NCBI GenBank assembly: GCA_011742915.1
Contig: JAAQTN010000001.1
Span: 62,001-126,000, forward strand
DNA: 64,000 bases
DNA from: Billgrantia desiderata
GTDB taxonomy: Bacteria; Pseudomonadota; Gammaproteobacteria; Pseudomonadales; Halomonadaceae
Reading direction: 5' to 3'
Both the position numbers and the translations under genes were made by a program. Below are positions 1-9,560 of the stretch, piece after piece. Position 1 is the stretch's first letter, and each line of letters opens with the position of its first letter. A model generated the notes under the pieces. The model saw nothing but the letters and a program-made list of their open reading frames with translations, did not search any database and had not been told where the DNA came from.

Positions 1-223
1 CACCGATCTCTCGGGCTTCGCTGAGGAAATCGACGCGCCCACCACCGTGGCGGTGGCCGAGGGGCTGCTGGAAGGGCGCTTCGAGGCGGGTATCTGCGCC
101 CGTCAGACCCTGGAAGCCCACCCGGACAAGTTGCGCCTGGTCGAGGAGCTGGGCCCGGCGCTGGACGTCTGGGTGCTCTACGGCACCGAGCCGCTTTCGG
201 ACGCTCATCCCCTCGTGGTCTAG
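1..223 (+). CDS. C-terminal fragment, possibly a periplasmic substrate-binding protein
   Basis: Open reading frame entering from the left edge, read from base 2 and ending with TAG at 221-223, so about 73 C-terminal residues are visible. The frame shows normal GC-rich coding character and no frameshift. The visible part contains an alternating pattern (VAVAEGLLEGRFEAGICA, then LDVWVLYGTEPLSDAHPLVV) that resembles the C-terminal lobe of phosphonate/sulfonate-type (PhnD/SsuA) binding proteins, but it carries no diagnostic motif. The product is therefore not identified; the family guess is weak. The gene lies 115 bases upstream of ilvD and shows no evident link to it. Confidence 0.5.
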   Translation, partial: TDLSGFAEEIDAPTTVAVAEGLLEGRFEAGICARQTLEAHPDKLRLVEELGPALDVWVLYGTEPLSDAHPLVV

Positions 224-338
224 CCGCCCCGGCTCGTGCATGACAGAATCGGGGCAGACTCGATACCTAGACCGTCGCCGCCCGCTGGTGGCAGAGACGG
301 CATGAACCATATGGCGCAATGCGCACGAAGAGGACACC

Positions 339-2183
339 ATGCCCCAATATCGCTCCCGTACCACCACCGCCGGCCGCAACATGGCCGGCGCCCGCGCCCT
401 GTGGCGCGCCACCGGCATGAAGGACGAGGACTTCCACAAGCCGATCATCGCCGTGGCCAACTCCTTTACCCAGTTCGTGCCCGGGCACGTGCACCTCAAG
501 GACATGGGCCAACTGGTGGCGCGGGAGATCGAGAAGGCCGGTGGGGTGGCCAAGGAGTTCAACACCATCGCCGTGGACGATGGCATCGCCATGGGCCACG
601 ACGGCATGCTTTATTCGCTGCCGAGCCGCGACATCATCGCCGACAGCGTCGAGTACATGGTCAACGCCCACTGCGCCGACGCCCTGGTGTGCATCTCCAA
701 CTGCGACAAGATCACTCCCGGCATGCTGATGGCCGCCATGCGCCTCAACATCCCGGTGATCTTCGTCTCCGGCGGCCCCATGGAGGCCGGCAAGACCAAG
801 CTGCTCGATCACGGTCTCGATCTGGTCGACGCCATGGTCATGGCCGCCGACGACTCGGTGGATGACGAGACTCTGGCCGAGGTGGAGCGCAGCGCCTGCC
901 CCACCTGCGGCAGCTGCTCCGGCATGTTCACCGCCAACTCGATGAACTGTCTGACCGAGGCGCTGGGCCTGGCGCTGCCGGGCAACGGCACGGTGCTGGC
1001 CACCCATGCCGACCGCCGCCGCCTGTTCGAGACCGCCGGCCACCGCATCGTCGAGCTGGCCAAGCGCTACTACGAGGGCGATGAGGCGCACTTGCTGCCG
1101 CGCGCCATCGGCTCCAAGGCGGCGTTCAAGAACGCCATGACTCTGGACATCGCCATGGGCGGTTCCACCAACACCATCCTGCACCTGCTGGCCGCCGCCC
1201 AGGAGGCCGAAATCGACTTCACCATGGCCGACATCGACCGGCTGTCGCGTGAGGTGCCGCAGCTGTGCAAGGTGGCACCCAACACCCAGAAGTACCACAT
1301 CGAGGACGTGCATCGCGCCGGCGGCATCATGGCGATCCTCGGCGAGCTGGATCGTGCCGGGGTGCTCGATACCCGCGTGCCCACCGTCTACGGCGACAGC
1401 CTCAAGGAAGCGCTGGACGAGTGGGACATCATGCGCAATCCGTCGCCCGAAGTGGTGGAGTTCTTCAAGGCCGGCCCCGGCGGCGTGCCGACCCAGGTGG
1501 CTTTCTCACAGAGCGCGCGCTGGCCGACCCTCGACGGCGACCGGGCCAACGGCTGTATCCGCGACCTCGAACACGCCTTCTCCAGGGAGGGTGGCCTTGC
1601 GGTGCTCTACGGCAACATCGCCGTGGACGGCTGCGTGGTGAAGACCGCGGGCGTCGACGACTCCATTCTGGTGTTCGAAGGGCCGGCCCACGTGGTCGAG
1701 TCCCAGGACCAGGCGGTGGAGCACATCCTGGCCGGCCAGGTGAAGGAGGGCGAGGTCGTCGTCATCCGCTACGAAGGACCGAAAGGCGGCCCTGGCATGC
1801 AGGAGATGCTCTATCCCACCTCGTATCTCAAGTCGAAGGGGCTGGGCAAGGCCTGCGCACTGCTCACCGACGGTCGCTTCTCCGGCGGTACCTCGGGTCT
1901 CTCCATCGGTCACGTCTCCCCCGAGGCGGCCGCCGGCGGCGCCATCGGCCTGGTGCGCAGCGGCGACATCATCCGCATCGACATTCCTAACCGTCGCATC
2001 GACGTGAAGCTCTCCGACAGCGAGCTGGCGGCGCGGCGCGAGGCGGAAGAGGCGCGCGGCAGTCAGGCCTGGAAGCCCAGCATCCAGCGCGTGCGCAAGG
2101 TCTCGGCCGCGCTCAAGGCCTATGCGCTGCTGGCCACCTCCGCCGACAAGGGGGCGGTGCGCGACCTCAGCAAGCTCGACTGA
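339..2183 (+). CDS. ilvD: Dihydroxy-acid dehydratase
   Basis: Catalyses dehydration of 2,3-dihydroxy-isovalerate and 2,3-dihydroxy-3-methylvalerate to the 2-keto acids, the third common step of isoleucine/valine synthesis, in the cytoplasm. The 614-residue length matches the E. coli enzyme (616). The signature [10 protein letters not shown] near residue 120 and [19 protein letters not shown] near residue 190 carry the iron-sulfur cluster cysteines; GGSTNT and the C-terminal [10 protein letters not shown] loop are also present. A GAAGAGGA ribosome-binding sequence lies just before the chosen ATG. A 13-bp perfect hairpin follows the stop codon. It stands alone, with no other ilv gene in the window. 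Confidence 0.97.
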   Translation: MPQYRSRTTTAGRNMAGARALWRATGMKDEDFHKPIIAVANSFTQFVPGHVHLKDMGQLVAREIEKAGGVAKEFNTIAVDDGIAMGHDGMLYSLPSRDIIADSVEYMVNAHCADALVCISNCDKITPGMLMAAMRLNIPVIFVSGGPMEAGKTKLLDHGLDLVDAMVMAADDSVDDETLAEVERSACPTCGSCSGMFTANSMNCLTEALGLALPGNGTVLATHADRRRLFETAGHRIVELAKRYYEGDEAHLLPRAIGSKAAFKNAMTLDIAMGGSTNTILHLLAAAQEAEIDFTMADIDRLSREVPQLCKVAPNTQKYHIEDVHRAGGIMAILGELDRAGVLDTRVPTVYGDSLKEALDEWDIMRNPSPEVVEFFKAGPGGVPTQVAFSQSARWPTLDGDRANGCIRDLEHAFSREGGLAVLYGNIAVDGCVVKTAGVDDSILVFEGPAHVVESQDQAVEHILAGQVKEGEVVVIRYEGPKGGPGMQEMLYPTSYLKSKGLGKACALLTDGRFSGGTSGLSIGHVSPEAAAGGAIGLVRSGDIIRIDIPNRRIDVKLSDSELAARREAEEARGSQAWKPSIQRVRKVSAALKAYALLATSADKGAVRDLSKLD

Positions 2184-2190
2184 CGTATGC

Positions 2191-2218
2191 GACGAACCGG
2201 GCCCAGGCCCGGTTCGTC
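2191..2218 (+). terminator. Perfect hairpin downstream of ilvD
   Basis: Perfect 13-bp inverted repeat (arms 2191-2203 and 2206-2218, outer sequence GACGAACCGG, two-base centre) starting 7 bases after the ilvD stop. There is no U-tract after it, so it may be a weak or factor-dependent terminator, or an mRNA-stabilising structure between ilvD and the next gene. Confidence 0.5.
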
Positions 2219-2253
2219 GACCTGGGCTCTCCTCAGCAAGAAGGAACGACGAG

Positions 2254-3342
2254 ATGCGCAAGCAGACCTTCGGTGTCGGCCTGATCGGCTTCGGCACCGC
2301 CGGCCGCTTCTTTCATGCCCCGCTGATCCAGGCCACGCCGGGCCTCGAACTGCTGGCCGTGGTCAGCAGTGCGCCCGAGCGAGTGCATGCCGTACTGCCC
2401 GACGTCGAGGTGCTGCCCAAGGCGGCGGCGTTGCTGAGCCGGCCGGACATCGACCTGGTGGTGGTGGCCAGCCCCAACGATACCCACTATGCGTTGGGCA
2501 AGGCGGCGCTCGCCGCCGGCAAGCACCTGGTGGTCGACAAGCCGTTCACGGTGTCGCTCTCCGAGGCGCGGCTGCTCAAGGCCGAGGCCGACAAGGCCGA
2601 GCGGCTGGTCAGCGTGTTCCACAACCGCCGCTGGGACAGCGACTTCCGCACGTTGCAGGCGCTGGTGAAGGAGGAGGGCGTCGGCCGGCCGGTGTCGCTG
2701 GAGCTGCGCTTCGACCGCTTTCGCCCGCAAGTCGCCGAGCGCTGGCGCGAGCAGCACAAGCCCGGCAGCGGTATCTGGTACGACCTCGGCTCGCACCTGC
2801 TCGATCAGGTCCGCACGCTGTTCGGCATGCCGCGGGCGATACTGCTCGACCTGATGGCGGCCCGCGACGGCGCCGAGGTGGATGACGACTTCCACGCCCT
2901 GCTCGATTATGACGGGCTCAGGGTCACCCTGCGCGCCAGCTCGCTGGTGGCGGAGCCGACGCCTCAGCTGGCGCTGCACGGCACCCGCGGCAGCTTCGTC
3001 AAGTATGGCCGCGACCCGCAGGAGAACTGGCTGCGCGAGGGGCGTACGCCGGCCCGCGACTGGGGCATCGATCCGCGTCCGGGCCAACTGACCTTGGTCG
3101 ACGAAAGCGGCGAGGGGGGCATGGTGCGTCACGAGCACGGCGGCCTGCCGGGAGATTATCTGGCCTACTACACCGGCATCGTCGAAGCGCTGGAAAGCGG
3201 TGGCCCGCCGCCGGTCAGCGTGGAGGAGGGGATCGAGGTCATGACCCTGCTGGAGGCCGGACTCGACAGCTACCGTCAGAGTCGCTGGATACGCTTCAAG
3301 GAGAACGGCGCCACGCTACCTCATCTGCATCGGCACGGCTGA
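2254..3342 (+). CDS. Gfo/Idh/MocA-family NAD(P)-dependent oxidoreductase
   Basis: 362-residue cytoplasmic oxidoreductase. The N-terminus has a Rossmann nucleotide-binding motif (VGLIGFGTAGRFFHAP, residues about 6-21), followed by the family's conserved lysine segment VDKPFTVSLSEA near residue 98. The second half is the usual alpha/beta substrate domain. The N-terminus resembles the YdgJ/YhhX-type branch, but the sugar or polyol substrate cannot be read from the sequence. The ATG at 2254 is chosen because AAGGA lies just before it and the Rossmann fold begins at once; longer in-frame starts upstream would run into ilvD. It converges with nudE, leaving only 15 bases between the stops. Confidence 0.88.
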   Translation: MRKQTFGVGLIGFGTAGRFFHAPLIQATPGLELLAVVSSAPERVHAVLPDVEVLPKAAALLSRPDIDLVVVASPNDTHYALGKAALAAGKHLVVDKPFTVSLSEARLLKAEADKAERLVSVFHNRRWDSDFRTLQALVKEEGVGRPVSLELRFDRFRPQVAERWREQHKPGSGIWYDLGSHLLDQVRTLFGMPRAILLDLMAARDGAEVDDDFHALLDYDGLRVTLRASSLVAEPTPQLALHGTRGSFVKYGRDPQENWLREGRTPARDWGIDPRPGQLTLVDESGEGGMVRHEHGGLPGDYLAYYTGIVEALESGGPPPVSVEEGIEVMTLLEAGLDSYRQSRWIRFKENGATLPHLHRHG

Positions 3343-3357
3343 GCGCGACAGCAGGTG

Positions 3358-3945
3358 CTACCAGCCCAGGCGTGGTTCGTCGTAACGGCGCTGGCGCAGG
3401 GTGTCCCGGGCGATGAACAGCGCGGCGATGGCCCTGGCCTCGTGGAAGTCGTCGCGCATCAACAGGGCCGGCAGCTCCTCCAGCGCATGGGTTTCGACCA
3501 CCAGTGGCTCCGGCTCGTCGCCCGGCAGGCGTTTGGGATAGAGTTCGGTGGCCAGCAGTACCTGCATGCGGTGGCGCATGTAGTTGGGGGCCAGCGACAG
3601 TTCCACCAGCGGTTCGATGCGCCGGGCGCCGAAACCGCACTCTTCCATCAGTTCGCGATTGGCCGCGGTGACGATGTCCTCGCCCGGGTCGACCAGCCCC
3701 TTGGGCAGGGTCAGCACGTAGTCCTCGAAGCCCGCGGCATACTCGCGAATCAGCAGCACGTGGTCGGGGTCGGGCATGGCGATAATCATCACCGCGCCCT
3801 GGTCGCTGCCGGTCAGGCGCTCGAAGGTGCGCTCGGCGCCGTTGGCGAAGCGCAGCTCCAGCGACTCGATGTGGAACAGGCGGCTGCGTGCCACCGACTG
3901 GCGGGAGAGTACCTGGGGTTTTTGCAGGGGCAGCTTGTCTGACAT
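3358..3945 (-). CDS. nudE: ADP compounds hydrolase NudE (Nudix)
   Basis: 195-residue Nudix hydrolase, expected to cleave ADP-ribose, NADH and Ap3A-type ADP compounds. The Nudix box GLVDPGEDIVTAANRELMEE (about residues 102-121) is complete, including the RExxEE metal ligands. The start at 3945 (MSDKLPLQKP) is chosen for the GGAG upstream; an extra 13 in-frame residues upstream look non-coding. It is transcribed divergently from yrfG across a 117-base gap, matching the nudE/yrfG neighbourhood seen in E. coli and related bacteria, which supports the specific NudE assignment over other Nudix proteins. Confidence 0.92.
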   Translation of the reverse strand: MSDKLPLQKPQVLSRQSVARSRLFHIESLELRFANGAERTFERLTGSDQGAVMIIAMPDPDHVLLIREYAAGFEDYVLTLPKGLVDPGEDIVTAANRELMEECGFGARRIEPLVELSLAPNYMRHRMQVLLATELYPKRLPGDEPEPLVVETHALEELPALLMRDDFHEARAIAALFIARDTLRQRRYDEPRLGW

Positions 3946-4062
3946 GAAGACTCCGTTTCGTGCAGGTGGCCGTCGGCATGGCATCCTGCCGGGAATGCGC
4001 TGCCATTGTCCTTTGGGTACAATACCACGCCTTCCACCGCTCAGATGCTACCGGGAGTCGCC

Positions 4063-4821
4063 ATGATCGACTGGCGCGCCATCGATACCGTTCTGCTGGA
4101 CATGGACGGCACACTGCTCGACCTTCACTTCGACAGTCACTTCTGGCTGGAGCATCTACCCCGCCGCTACGTCGAGCTGCATCGCCTCGACGAGGCCACG
4201 CAGGAGCAGCTACGCTCGCGGATCATTCGCGAGAAGGGTACCTTGAACTGGTACAGCCTGGCCTACTGGAGCCGGGAGCTGGGTGTGGACATCGTCGCGC
4301 TCAAGCGCGAGATACAGCACCTGATCGGCCTGCGCGGCGACGCACTGGACTTCCTCAAGTGGCTCAAGCAGGCCCACCCCAGGGTGGTGCTGGCCACCAA
4401 CGCCGATCGCGAGAGCCTCGAACTCAAGCTGCCTCTCACCGGCCTCGAGGAGTATCTGGACGCCATCGTCTCTTCGGCGGATCTCGGCGTGCCCAAGGAG
4501 GCCCAGGAGTTCTGGTTCGCGCTGCAGGACGTCGAGCCCTTCGACCCGGCCCGCACGCTGTTCATCGACGACAACCCCGAGGTGCTGGAAAGCGCCCGCG
4601 AGTTTGGCATCCGCCATCTGCTGGGTATCAAGCAGCCCGACAGCACGCAGCCGGAAAAGGAGCTGAAGGAGTTCATCGCCCTGGACCGCTTCGCCACGAT
4701 CCTGCCCGAAGCGCTACCCTCCGAGGTACGTGGCGACAAGATACGTGGCGACAAGGTACGTGGTGACAAGGTACGTGGTGACAAGGACAAGCCTGGCGAG
4801 ACAGGAGGCGTCGGTGGATAA
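4063..4821 (+). CDS. yrfG: GMP/IMP nucleotidase YrfG (HAD superfamily)
   Basis: 252-residue HAD hydrolase that in characterised relatives dephosphorylates GMP and IMP. Motif I is LLDMDGTLLDLHFDSHFW (residues about 9-26); motif II ATNAD and motif IV FIDDNPEVL follow. The ATG at 4063 has GGGAG upstream; earlier in-frame starts lie in the nudE promoter gap. Oddity: the last about 30 codons are a tandem repeat encoding four xRGDK units (4726-4785) that lies beyond the HAD fold. The gene overlaps hslR by 8 bases and leads the yrfG-hslR-hslO block. Confidence 0.9.
   Translation: MIDWRAIDTVLLDMDGTLLDLHFDSHFWLEHLPRRYVELHRLDEATQEQLRSRIIREKGTLNWYSLAYWSRELGVDIVALKREIQHLIGLRGDALDFLKWLKQAHPRVVLATNADRESLELKLPLTGLEEYLDAIVSSADLGVPKEAQEFWFALQDVEPFDPARTLFIDDNPEVLESAREFGIRHLLGIKQPDSTQPEKELKEFIALDRFATILPEALPSEVRGDKIRGDKVRGDKVRGDKDKPGETGGVGG
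4726..4791 (+). repeat. 15-bp tandem repeat in the 3' end of yrfG
   Basis: Four head-to-tail 15-bp units at 4726-4740, 4741-4755, 4756-4770 and 4771-4785 (consensus GTACGTGGYGACAAG), then a 6-bp partial unit. Units 3 and 4 are identical; units 1 and 2 differ by one or two bases. In the yrfG frame each unit reads V/I-RGDK. Because the unit is a multiple of three, copy changes would alter protein length without a frameshift. The array sits 12 bases before the hslR ribosome-binding site. Confidence 0.9.
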
Positions 4822-5200
4822 CGTAAGACTCGACAAGTGGCTGTGGGCCGCCCGCTTCTTCAAGACCCGTGCCCTGGCCAAGAAGGCTATCGAGGGCGGC
4901 AAGGTGCATTACAATGGCGGCCGCGCCAAGACCAGCAAGAACGTGGAGGTGGGGGCGCTGATTCGCGTACCCCAGGGCTGGGACATCTGGGAGGTGGAAG
5001 TCCTGGCGCTCTCCGACCAGCGCCGCGGTGCCCCCGAGGCCCGCGAGCTCTACCGCGAGACCGACGAGAGCGCCGAGCGCCGGGCGCGCGAAGCCGAAGG
5101 GCGGCGTCTGACCAATCAGGCCATGCAGCATCCGCTCAAACGACCCGACAAGAAACAGCGTCGGGACATCCAGCGCTTCCAGCGCCAGCATGACGAATGA
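4814..5200 (+). CDS. hslR: Ribosome-associated heat shock protein Hsp15 (S4-like RNA-binding)
   Basis: 128-residue S4-domain protein. Hsp15 binds free 50S subunits that carry nascent chains, helping recycle stalled subunits after heat shock. The S4 fold is clear at residues 4-60: [20 protein letters not shown], then [11 protein letters not shown]. The basic tail ([16 protein letters not shown]) is typical. The start is GTG at 4814, set by a perfect AGGAGG at 4803-4808; an in-frame ATG 28 codons earlier is rejected because it would translate the yrfG repeat array. The stop overlaps the possible hslO start, so translation is probably coupled. Confidence 0.93.
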   Translation: MDNVRLDKWLWAARFFKTRALAKKAIEGGKVHYNGGRAKTSKNVEVGALIRVPQGWDIWEVEVLALSDQRRGAPEARELYRETDESAERRAREAEGRRLTNQAMQHPLKRPDKKQRRDIQRFQRQHDE

Positions 5201-5217
5201 TTTTTCCGGAACCGATG

Positions 5218-6093
5218 ATGACCGATCAGATCCAGCGCTTTCTTTTCGAACGCACCAACGTCCGTGGCGAGATCGTCACGCTGGAGCGGGCCTATGGCGA
5301 AGTACTCGAGCGGCACGGCTATCCACCGGCTGTCAACCGCCTGCTGGGGGAGCTGCTGGCGGCGGTGGCGCTGCTCACCGACACCGTCAAGCTCGACGGG
5401 ATTCTCAGTATCGAGGTGCGCGGGCAGGGGGCGCTGTCGCTGCTGATGGCGGAGTCCAATCCCGGTGGCGAGCTGCGTGCCATTGCCCGGCTGGCCGAGG
5501 ATACCAGCCTGCCGGAGGGCGAGGCGGCCTTTCGCGAGCTGGTGGGGGAAGGCCACATCGTCATCACTCTCGACCCCCGCGAGGGCAATCGCTACCAGGG
5601 TATCGTGGCGCTCGACCACGACAGTCTGGCTGGTTGTCTCGAGGCCTACTTCTCGCAGTCCGAGCAGCTGCCCACCCAGCTGTGGCTGCGCGCCGACGGT
5701 GAGCGTGCCGGCGGGCTGCTGCTGCAGCGCCTGCCGGACGAGTCGCAGAACCAGGACGAGGACGCCTGGGAACGCACCGTGCAACTGGCCAAGACCCTGC
5801 AAACCGACGAACTGCTGGGGCTAGAACAGCGCGAGCTGCTGCACCGGCTCTACCACGAAGAGACGGTGAGGGTGTTCGAGCCCAAGGCGCTGCGCTTCGG
5901 CTGCACCTGCTCACGTGAGCGCATCGGCGAAGCGCTGTTGACCCTGGGCGCCGAGGAGTTGCGCAACGTGCTGGCCGAGCAGGGCGAGATCGAGACCCAG
6001 TGTCACTTCTGCCATACCCATTACCGCTTCGGCGAGAGCGAAGTCGAGGCGTTGCTGCACGAGCAGGGCGGTGCTGCTCCCACTCTGCACTGA
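5218..6093 (+). CDS. hslO: Redox-regulated molecular chaperone Hsp33
   Basis: 291-residue holdase chaperone activated by oxidation. The C-terminal zinc-thiol switch is complete: FGCTCSRE (CxC) and about 30 residues later [10 protein letters not shown] (CxxC). The N-terminal domain matches E. coli Hsp33 along its length ([20 protein letters not shown]). ATG 5218 has GGAA at 6 bases' spacing; in-frame ATGs at 5215 and 5197 are alternatives, the last overlapping the hslR stop as ATGA. It is co-transcribed with yrfG-hslR, so two heat-shock genes share one unit. A perfect 10-bp inverted repeat follows the stop. Confidence 0.94.
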   Translation: MTDQIQRFLFERTNVRGEIVTLERAYGEVLERHGYPPAVNRLLGELLAAVALLTDTVKLDGILSIEVRGQGALSLLMAESNPGGELRAIARLAEDTSLPEGEAAFRELVGEGHIVITLDPREGNRYQGIVALDHDSLAGCLEAYFSQSEQLPTQLWLRADGERAGGLLLQRLPDESQNQDEDAWERTVQLAKTLQTDELLGLEQRELLHRLYHEETVRVFEPKALRFGCTCSRERIGEALLTLGAEELRNVLAEQGEIETQCHFCHTHYRFGESEVEALLHEQGGAAPTLH

Positions 6094-6110
6094 TCCGCCT
6101 GTCCAACATG

Positions 6111-6143
6111 ACGAACGAGATGTCTCGAGGGCGTCTCGTTCGT
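6111..6143 (+). terminator. Inverted repeat after hslO
   Basis: Perfect 10-bp arms ACGAACGAGA (6111-6120) and TCTCGTTCGT (6134-6143) around a 13-base loop, 17 bases after the hslO stop. No clear U-tract follows. Likely the 3' end of the yrfG-hslR-hslO transcript. Confidence 0.5.
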
Positions 6144-6408
6144 TCGTCTGACGATGCTGCAATGCACAAGTTCGAGCGTCGTCAACCTGCGGCGATATGT
6201 CTCGATGTAGTAGTAAAACTACAAGAACTTCGGTCAAAGTTCTCGTTTCCTGATGGCTTCCTTTTTGCCATAATGGCGCCCGCTTAATGGCCGATCGCCT
6301 CATTACAAGACGGCATGCATCCGCACAGGGACGATCGGAAACGCAACGCAACGGCGTATCGACGCCTGGCACACGAGAGAGAACAGGCCGCAAGGCCCAG
6401 GAAACGAC
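6144..6408 (+). promoter_or_regulatory. Leader/promoter region of pckA
   Basis: The gap between hslO and pckA is 315 bases and has no convincing gene. It holds the hslO inverted repeat, a short palindrome GTAGTAAAACTAC at 6210-6222, a locally AT-richer stretch and a -10-like CATAAT at 6269-6274 without a good -35 match. From that hexamer the pckA 5' leader would be roughly 125 bases. The promoter position is a guess. Confidence 0.35.
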
Positions 6409-7965
6409 ATGACCACATCCCAAGCCGCTCCTCAAGCACACGTCAATCTCAGCAGCGCCGAGCTCATCGAGCGTGCCGTGGCACGCGGAGAGGGCCACCT
6501 GGCTGCAAACGGCGCCCTGGTGGTGAACACCGGCCTGCGTACCGGCCGTTCGCCCAAGGATCGCTTCATCGTCGACGAGCCTTCCACCAGCGGTGACATC
6601 GACTGGGGCAGCGTCAACCGTCCCTTCGATGCCGGCAAGTTCGATGCTCTCTGGGCGCGTGTCGAGGACTACCTGAACAGCGGCGAACGCTTCGTTTCCG
6701 AACTCCACGTGGGCAGCGACCCGACCCACTACCTGCCGGTGCGGGTGACCACCGAGACGGCCTGGCACAACCTCTTCGGTCGCACCATGTTCGTGCGTCC
6801 CGAGGGCTACAACCCCTCGGCCAAGGAAGAGTGGACCATCCTCAACGCGCCCCATTTCGAATGCGACCCGAACCGTGACGGCACCAATTCCGACGGCACC
6901 GTGATCATCAACTTCGCTCAGCAGAAGGTGTTGATCGCCGGCATGCGCTACGCCGGCGAGATGAAGAAGGCGATGTTCTCGGTGCAGAACTTCCTGCTGC
7001 CGGCCTCCGACGTGCTGCCCATGCACTGCTCGGCCAACGTCGGCGAGGACGGCAATACGGCGCTGTTCTTCGGCCTTTCCGGCACCGGCAAGACCACGCT
7101 CTCCGCTGACCCGGCACGCTACCTGATCGGTGACGACGAGCATGGCTGGGGCCCCGGCACCGTGTTCAACGTCGAGGGCGGCTGCTACGCCAAGTGCATC
7201 GACCTTTCCGAGAAGAACGAGCCGGTCATCTGGAATGCCATCAAGTTCGGCACCGTACTCGAGAACGTGGTGCTCGACGACCGTCGCGAGCCCGACTACA
7301 CCGACGACAGCCTGACCCAGAACTCCCGCGCCGCCTACCCGCTGGAGCACGTGGAGAAGCGCGTACCGGAAAACCGTGCCGGCGAACCCAACGCCATCAT
7401 CTTCCTGACCTGCGACATGTCCGGCGTGCTGCCGCCAGTGTCGGTGCTGTCCAAGGAGGCGGCGGCCTACCACTTCCTCTCCGGCTACACCGCCAAGGTG
7501 GGTTCCACCGAGATGGGCTCTTCCGAAGGCCTGTCGGCGACCTTCTCCACCTGCTTCGGTGCGCCGTTCTTCCCGCGCCCGGCACGTGTCTATGCCGACC
7601 TGCTGATCAAGCGCGTCGAGGCCAAGGACGCTCAGGTCTACCTGGTCAACACCGGCTGGACCGGCGGATCTTACGGTGAAGGTGGCTCGCGCTTCTCCAT
7701 CCCGACCACTCGCGCCATCATCAGCGCCATCCAGTCCGGTGTGCTGCGTGAAGTCGAGACCAAGCGCATCGAGGGCCTCAACCTGGACGTGCCGGTTGCG
7801 GTACCTGGCGTCGACTCGAGCCTGCTCGACCCGCGCGAGACCTGGGAAGACCAGGCCGCCTATGACCGCAAGCTGCGCGATCTGGCAGCCAAGTTCGTCG
7901 ATAACTTCAAGAAGTTCGACGGCGTCAGCGAAGCCATCGTCAAGGCCGGGCCCAGCCTGACCTGA
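6409..7965 (+). CDS. pckA: Phosphoenolpyruvate carboxykinase (ATP)
   Basis: 518-residue cytosolic enzyme converting oxaloacetate plus ATP to phosphoenolpyruvate and CO2, the entry step of gluconeogenesis from organic acids. Diagnostic segments are the P-loop [11 protein letters not shown] (about residue 225), the metal-binding GDDEHGWG and the [14 protein letters not shown] segment near the N-terminus. The length fits the ATP-dependent class (about 520-540), not the GTP class. AGGAAA precedes the ATG. It lies downstream of yrfG-hslR-hslO as in enterobacteria, but has its own leader and a strong terminator, so it is probably a separate unit. Confidence 0.97.
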   Translation: MTTSQAAPQAHVNLSSAELIERAVARGEGHLAANGALVVNTGLRTGRSPKDRFIVDEPSTSGDIDWGSVNRPFDAGKFDALWARVEDYLNSGERFVSELHVGSDPTHYLPVRVTTETAWHNLFGRTMFVRPEGYNPSAKEEWTILNAPHFECDPNRDGTNSDGTVIINFAQQKVLIAGMRYAGEMKKAMFSVQNFLLPASDVLPMHCSANVGEDGNTALFFGLSGTGKTTLSADPARYLIGDDEHGWGPGTVFNVEGGCYAKCIDLSEKNEPVIWNAIKFGTVLENVVLDDRREPDYTDDSLTQNSRAAYPLEHVEKRVPENRAGEPNAIIFLTCDMSGVLPPVSVLSKEAAAYHFLSGYTAKVGSTEMGSSEGLSATFSTCFGAPFFPRPARVYADLLIKRVEAKDAQVYLVNTGWTGGSYGEGGSRFSIPTTRAIISAIQSGVLREVETKRIEGLNLDVPVAVPGVDSSLLDPRETWEDQAAYDRKLRDLAAKFVDNFKKFDGVSEAIVKAGPSLT

Positions 7966-7988
7966 ACCCGCGCTTCCTGCAGCGGTCT

Positions 7989-8024
7989 GAAACGGGGAAG
8001 AGGCATGTGCCTCTTCCCCGTTTC
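7989..8024 (+). terminator. Strong hairpin terminator after pckA
   Basis: 17-bp perfect stem (arms 7989-8005 and 8008-8024; left arm GAAACGGGGAAGAGGCA) with a tiny loop. The stem ends in GTTTC and is followed by GTTCAT, so the U-tract is poor but the stem is very stable. Confidence 0.75.
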
Positions 8025-8065
8025 GTTCATGGGCATGCTGCGGCAGGCACAGGGGGGCAAATTCG

Positions 8066-8569
8066 ATGAAACGTCGTCACTTTCTCGGCGCGCTGGGTGC
8101 GGGTGGTGCCGCCTGGCTGCTGCCGGGGGTTGGCTGGGGGTTCCCGAGGCTCAGTCTCGAGCCGGCGCCGGGCCTGGAGCGAATCGAGCTGTCACGCGAC
8201 GAATGGCGCGAGCGCCTCACGCCCGAGCAGTTCGAGATCCTGCGCGACCACGGCACCGAGCCGCCATTTTCGAGTCCGCTCGACAAGGAGTGGCGCGATG
8301 GGGAGTACCGCTGTGCCGGCTGCGATCTGGCGCTGTTCGAGAGCGCCATGAAGTACGACTCCGGCACCGGCTGGCCGAGCTTCTTCGATCACATCGAGGG
8401 GCACTTGCTCAGCCAGCTCGATTTCAGCCTGATCTGGCCGCGGCGCGAATACCACTGCGCCCGCTGCGGCGGCCATCAGGGGCATGTCTTCAGCGACGGC
8501 CCCGAGCCCACCGGCCTGCGCTGGTGCAACAACGGCCTGGCACTGACCTTCGTGCCGGCGGCTACCTGA
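8066..8569 (+). CDS. msrB: Peptide-methionine (R)-S-oxide reductase, exported
   Basis: 167-residue MsrB that reduces methionine-R-sulfoxide in proteins. Zinc ligands are CAGCD and CARCG; the SelR core has the TGWPSFFD loop and the catalytic cysteine in LRWCNNGLALTF near the C-terminus. Unlike the cytosolic E. coli enzyme it begins with a twin-arginine-type signal, MKRRHFLGALGAGG followed by a hydrophobic stretch, predicting export to the periplasm after folding with zinc. No msrA or dedicated reductant gene adjoins it. It converges with a LysR gene and overlaps its 3' end by 8 bases. Confidence 0.92.
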   Translation: MKRRHFLGALGAGGAAWLLPGVGWGFPRLSLEPAPGLERIELSRDEWRERLTPEQFEILRDHGTEPPFSSPLDKEWRDGEYRCAGCDLALFESAMKYDSGTGWPSFFDHIEGHLLSQLDFSLIWPRREYHCARCGGHQGHVFSDGPEPTGLRWCNNGLALTFVPAAT

Positions 8570-9413
8570 ATCCCTCGACGATATGCTGCGCCAGGCCATC
8601 CACCGCAGGTGAGGTGGCCTCGGGCGAGCGCAGCAGCACGATGGAGCCGTCCGGCAGCGGGGGCAGGCCGTCGGTCTCGTCCAGCACGCGCATCCCGGGG
8701 GTGACCAGGCTCTTCATCAGCGCGGAGACGGCGAGCCCGGCGCCCACCACCGCCTGCAGCGTGGCCAGGCTGGGGCTGGAGTAGGCGATGCGGTACTGTC
8801 GTCCGGCGCGGGTCAGGGCGTTGCAGGCGTGCCTTCGGCAGAAGCAGGGCTCCTCGAACAGCGCCAGGGGCAGCGGCGACTGGCGATGCACCGGATGGCT
8901 CTCCGCCACTACCCAGACCGTCTCCTCACGGCGCAGGATGGTGCCGATCTCCTGACCCACTTCGCGGGTCACGATGCTCAGATCCAGGCTGCCCTGCTGA
9001 CGCCCGAGCAGCTCCGAGGAGGGGGCGCACTGTACCTCGACGTCCACCAGCGGCCAGGTCTGCGAGAACGATTTCAGAATGCCCGGCAGAAAGCGCATGA
9101 CGAAGTCGTCGGGCACGCCGATGCGCACTCGTCCCACCATGTCCGGCTCACGCAGCATGTTGAGCGCCTCGCCTTGCAGCGCAAGGATGCGGCGGGCGTA
9201 GCCGAGCAGCGTGGTGCCTTCGCTGGTCAGATGCATCTGGCGTCCCTGGCGTTCGAACAGCGGACGCTGGATGACGTCCTCCTCGAGTCGCTTGATCTGC
9301 ATGCTGACCGCGGACTGGGTGCGATTGACTGCCTGAGCCGCGCGGGTGAAGCCGCCGTGGTCGACGATGGCGACGAAGGTACGCAGCAGTTCATGGTCGA
9401 TGGTGTGGAGCAT
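8562..9413 (-). CDS. LysR-family transcriptional regulator
   Basis: 283-residue LysR-type regulator. The N-terminal winged HTH (DHELLRTFVAIVDHGGFTRAAQAVNRTQSAVSMQIKRLEE in the family alignment) occupies residues 5-60, followed by the two-lobed effector domain. The start at 9413 is chosen because GGGAA lies upstream and the HTH begins at the expected distance; 23 additional in-frame residues upstream are unlikely. The target and effector are unknown. It is divergent from a DUF1127 gene (147-base gap), a common regulator/target arrangement, so that small gene may be its target. Confidence 0.88.
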   Translation of the reverse strand: MLHTIDHELLRTFVAIVDHGGFTRAAQAVNRTQSAVSMQIKRLEEDVIQRPLFERQGRQMHLTSEGTTLLGYARRILALQGEALNMLREPDMVGRVRIGVPDDFVMRFLPGILKSFSQTWPLVDVEVQCAPSSELLGRQQGSLDLSIVTREVGQEIGTILRREETVWVVAESHPVHRQSPLPLALFEEPCFCRRHACNALTRAGRQYRIAYSSPSLATLQAVVGAGLAVSALMKSLVTPGMRVLDETDGLPPLPDGSIVLLRSPEATSPAVDGLAQHIVEGFR

Positions 9414-9560
9414 GGTCGTTTCCCACGAGCGATTGCTTGGGGGCTGTGGAGTCAATCCATCAGCTGGGGTGATGGTGGGCATAATTACTATTCGTTGGAT
9501 TGATTCTAACGCCTCGTCGAGACTTTCTCCATGGCATCATCCACAGGAGAAAAGACGAGC

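Noticed and set aside
4730..4813. N-terminal extension of hslR through the 15-bp repeat array
   Set aside because: The GTG at 4814 has a perfect AGGAGG and begins the conserved S4 domain; the extension would be repeat-derived and overlaps yrfG.
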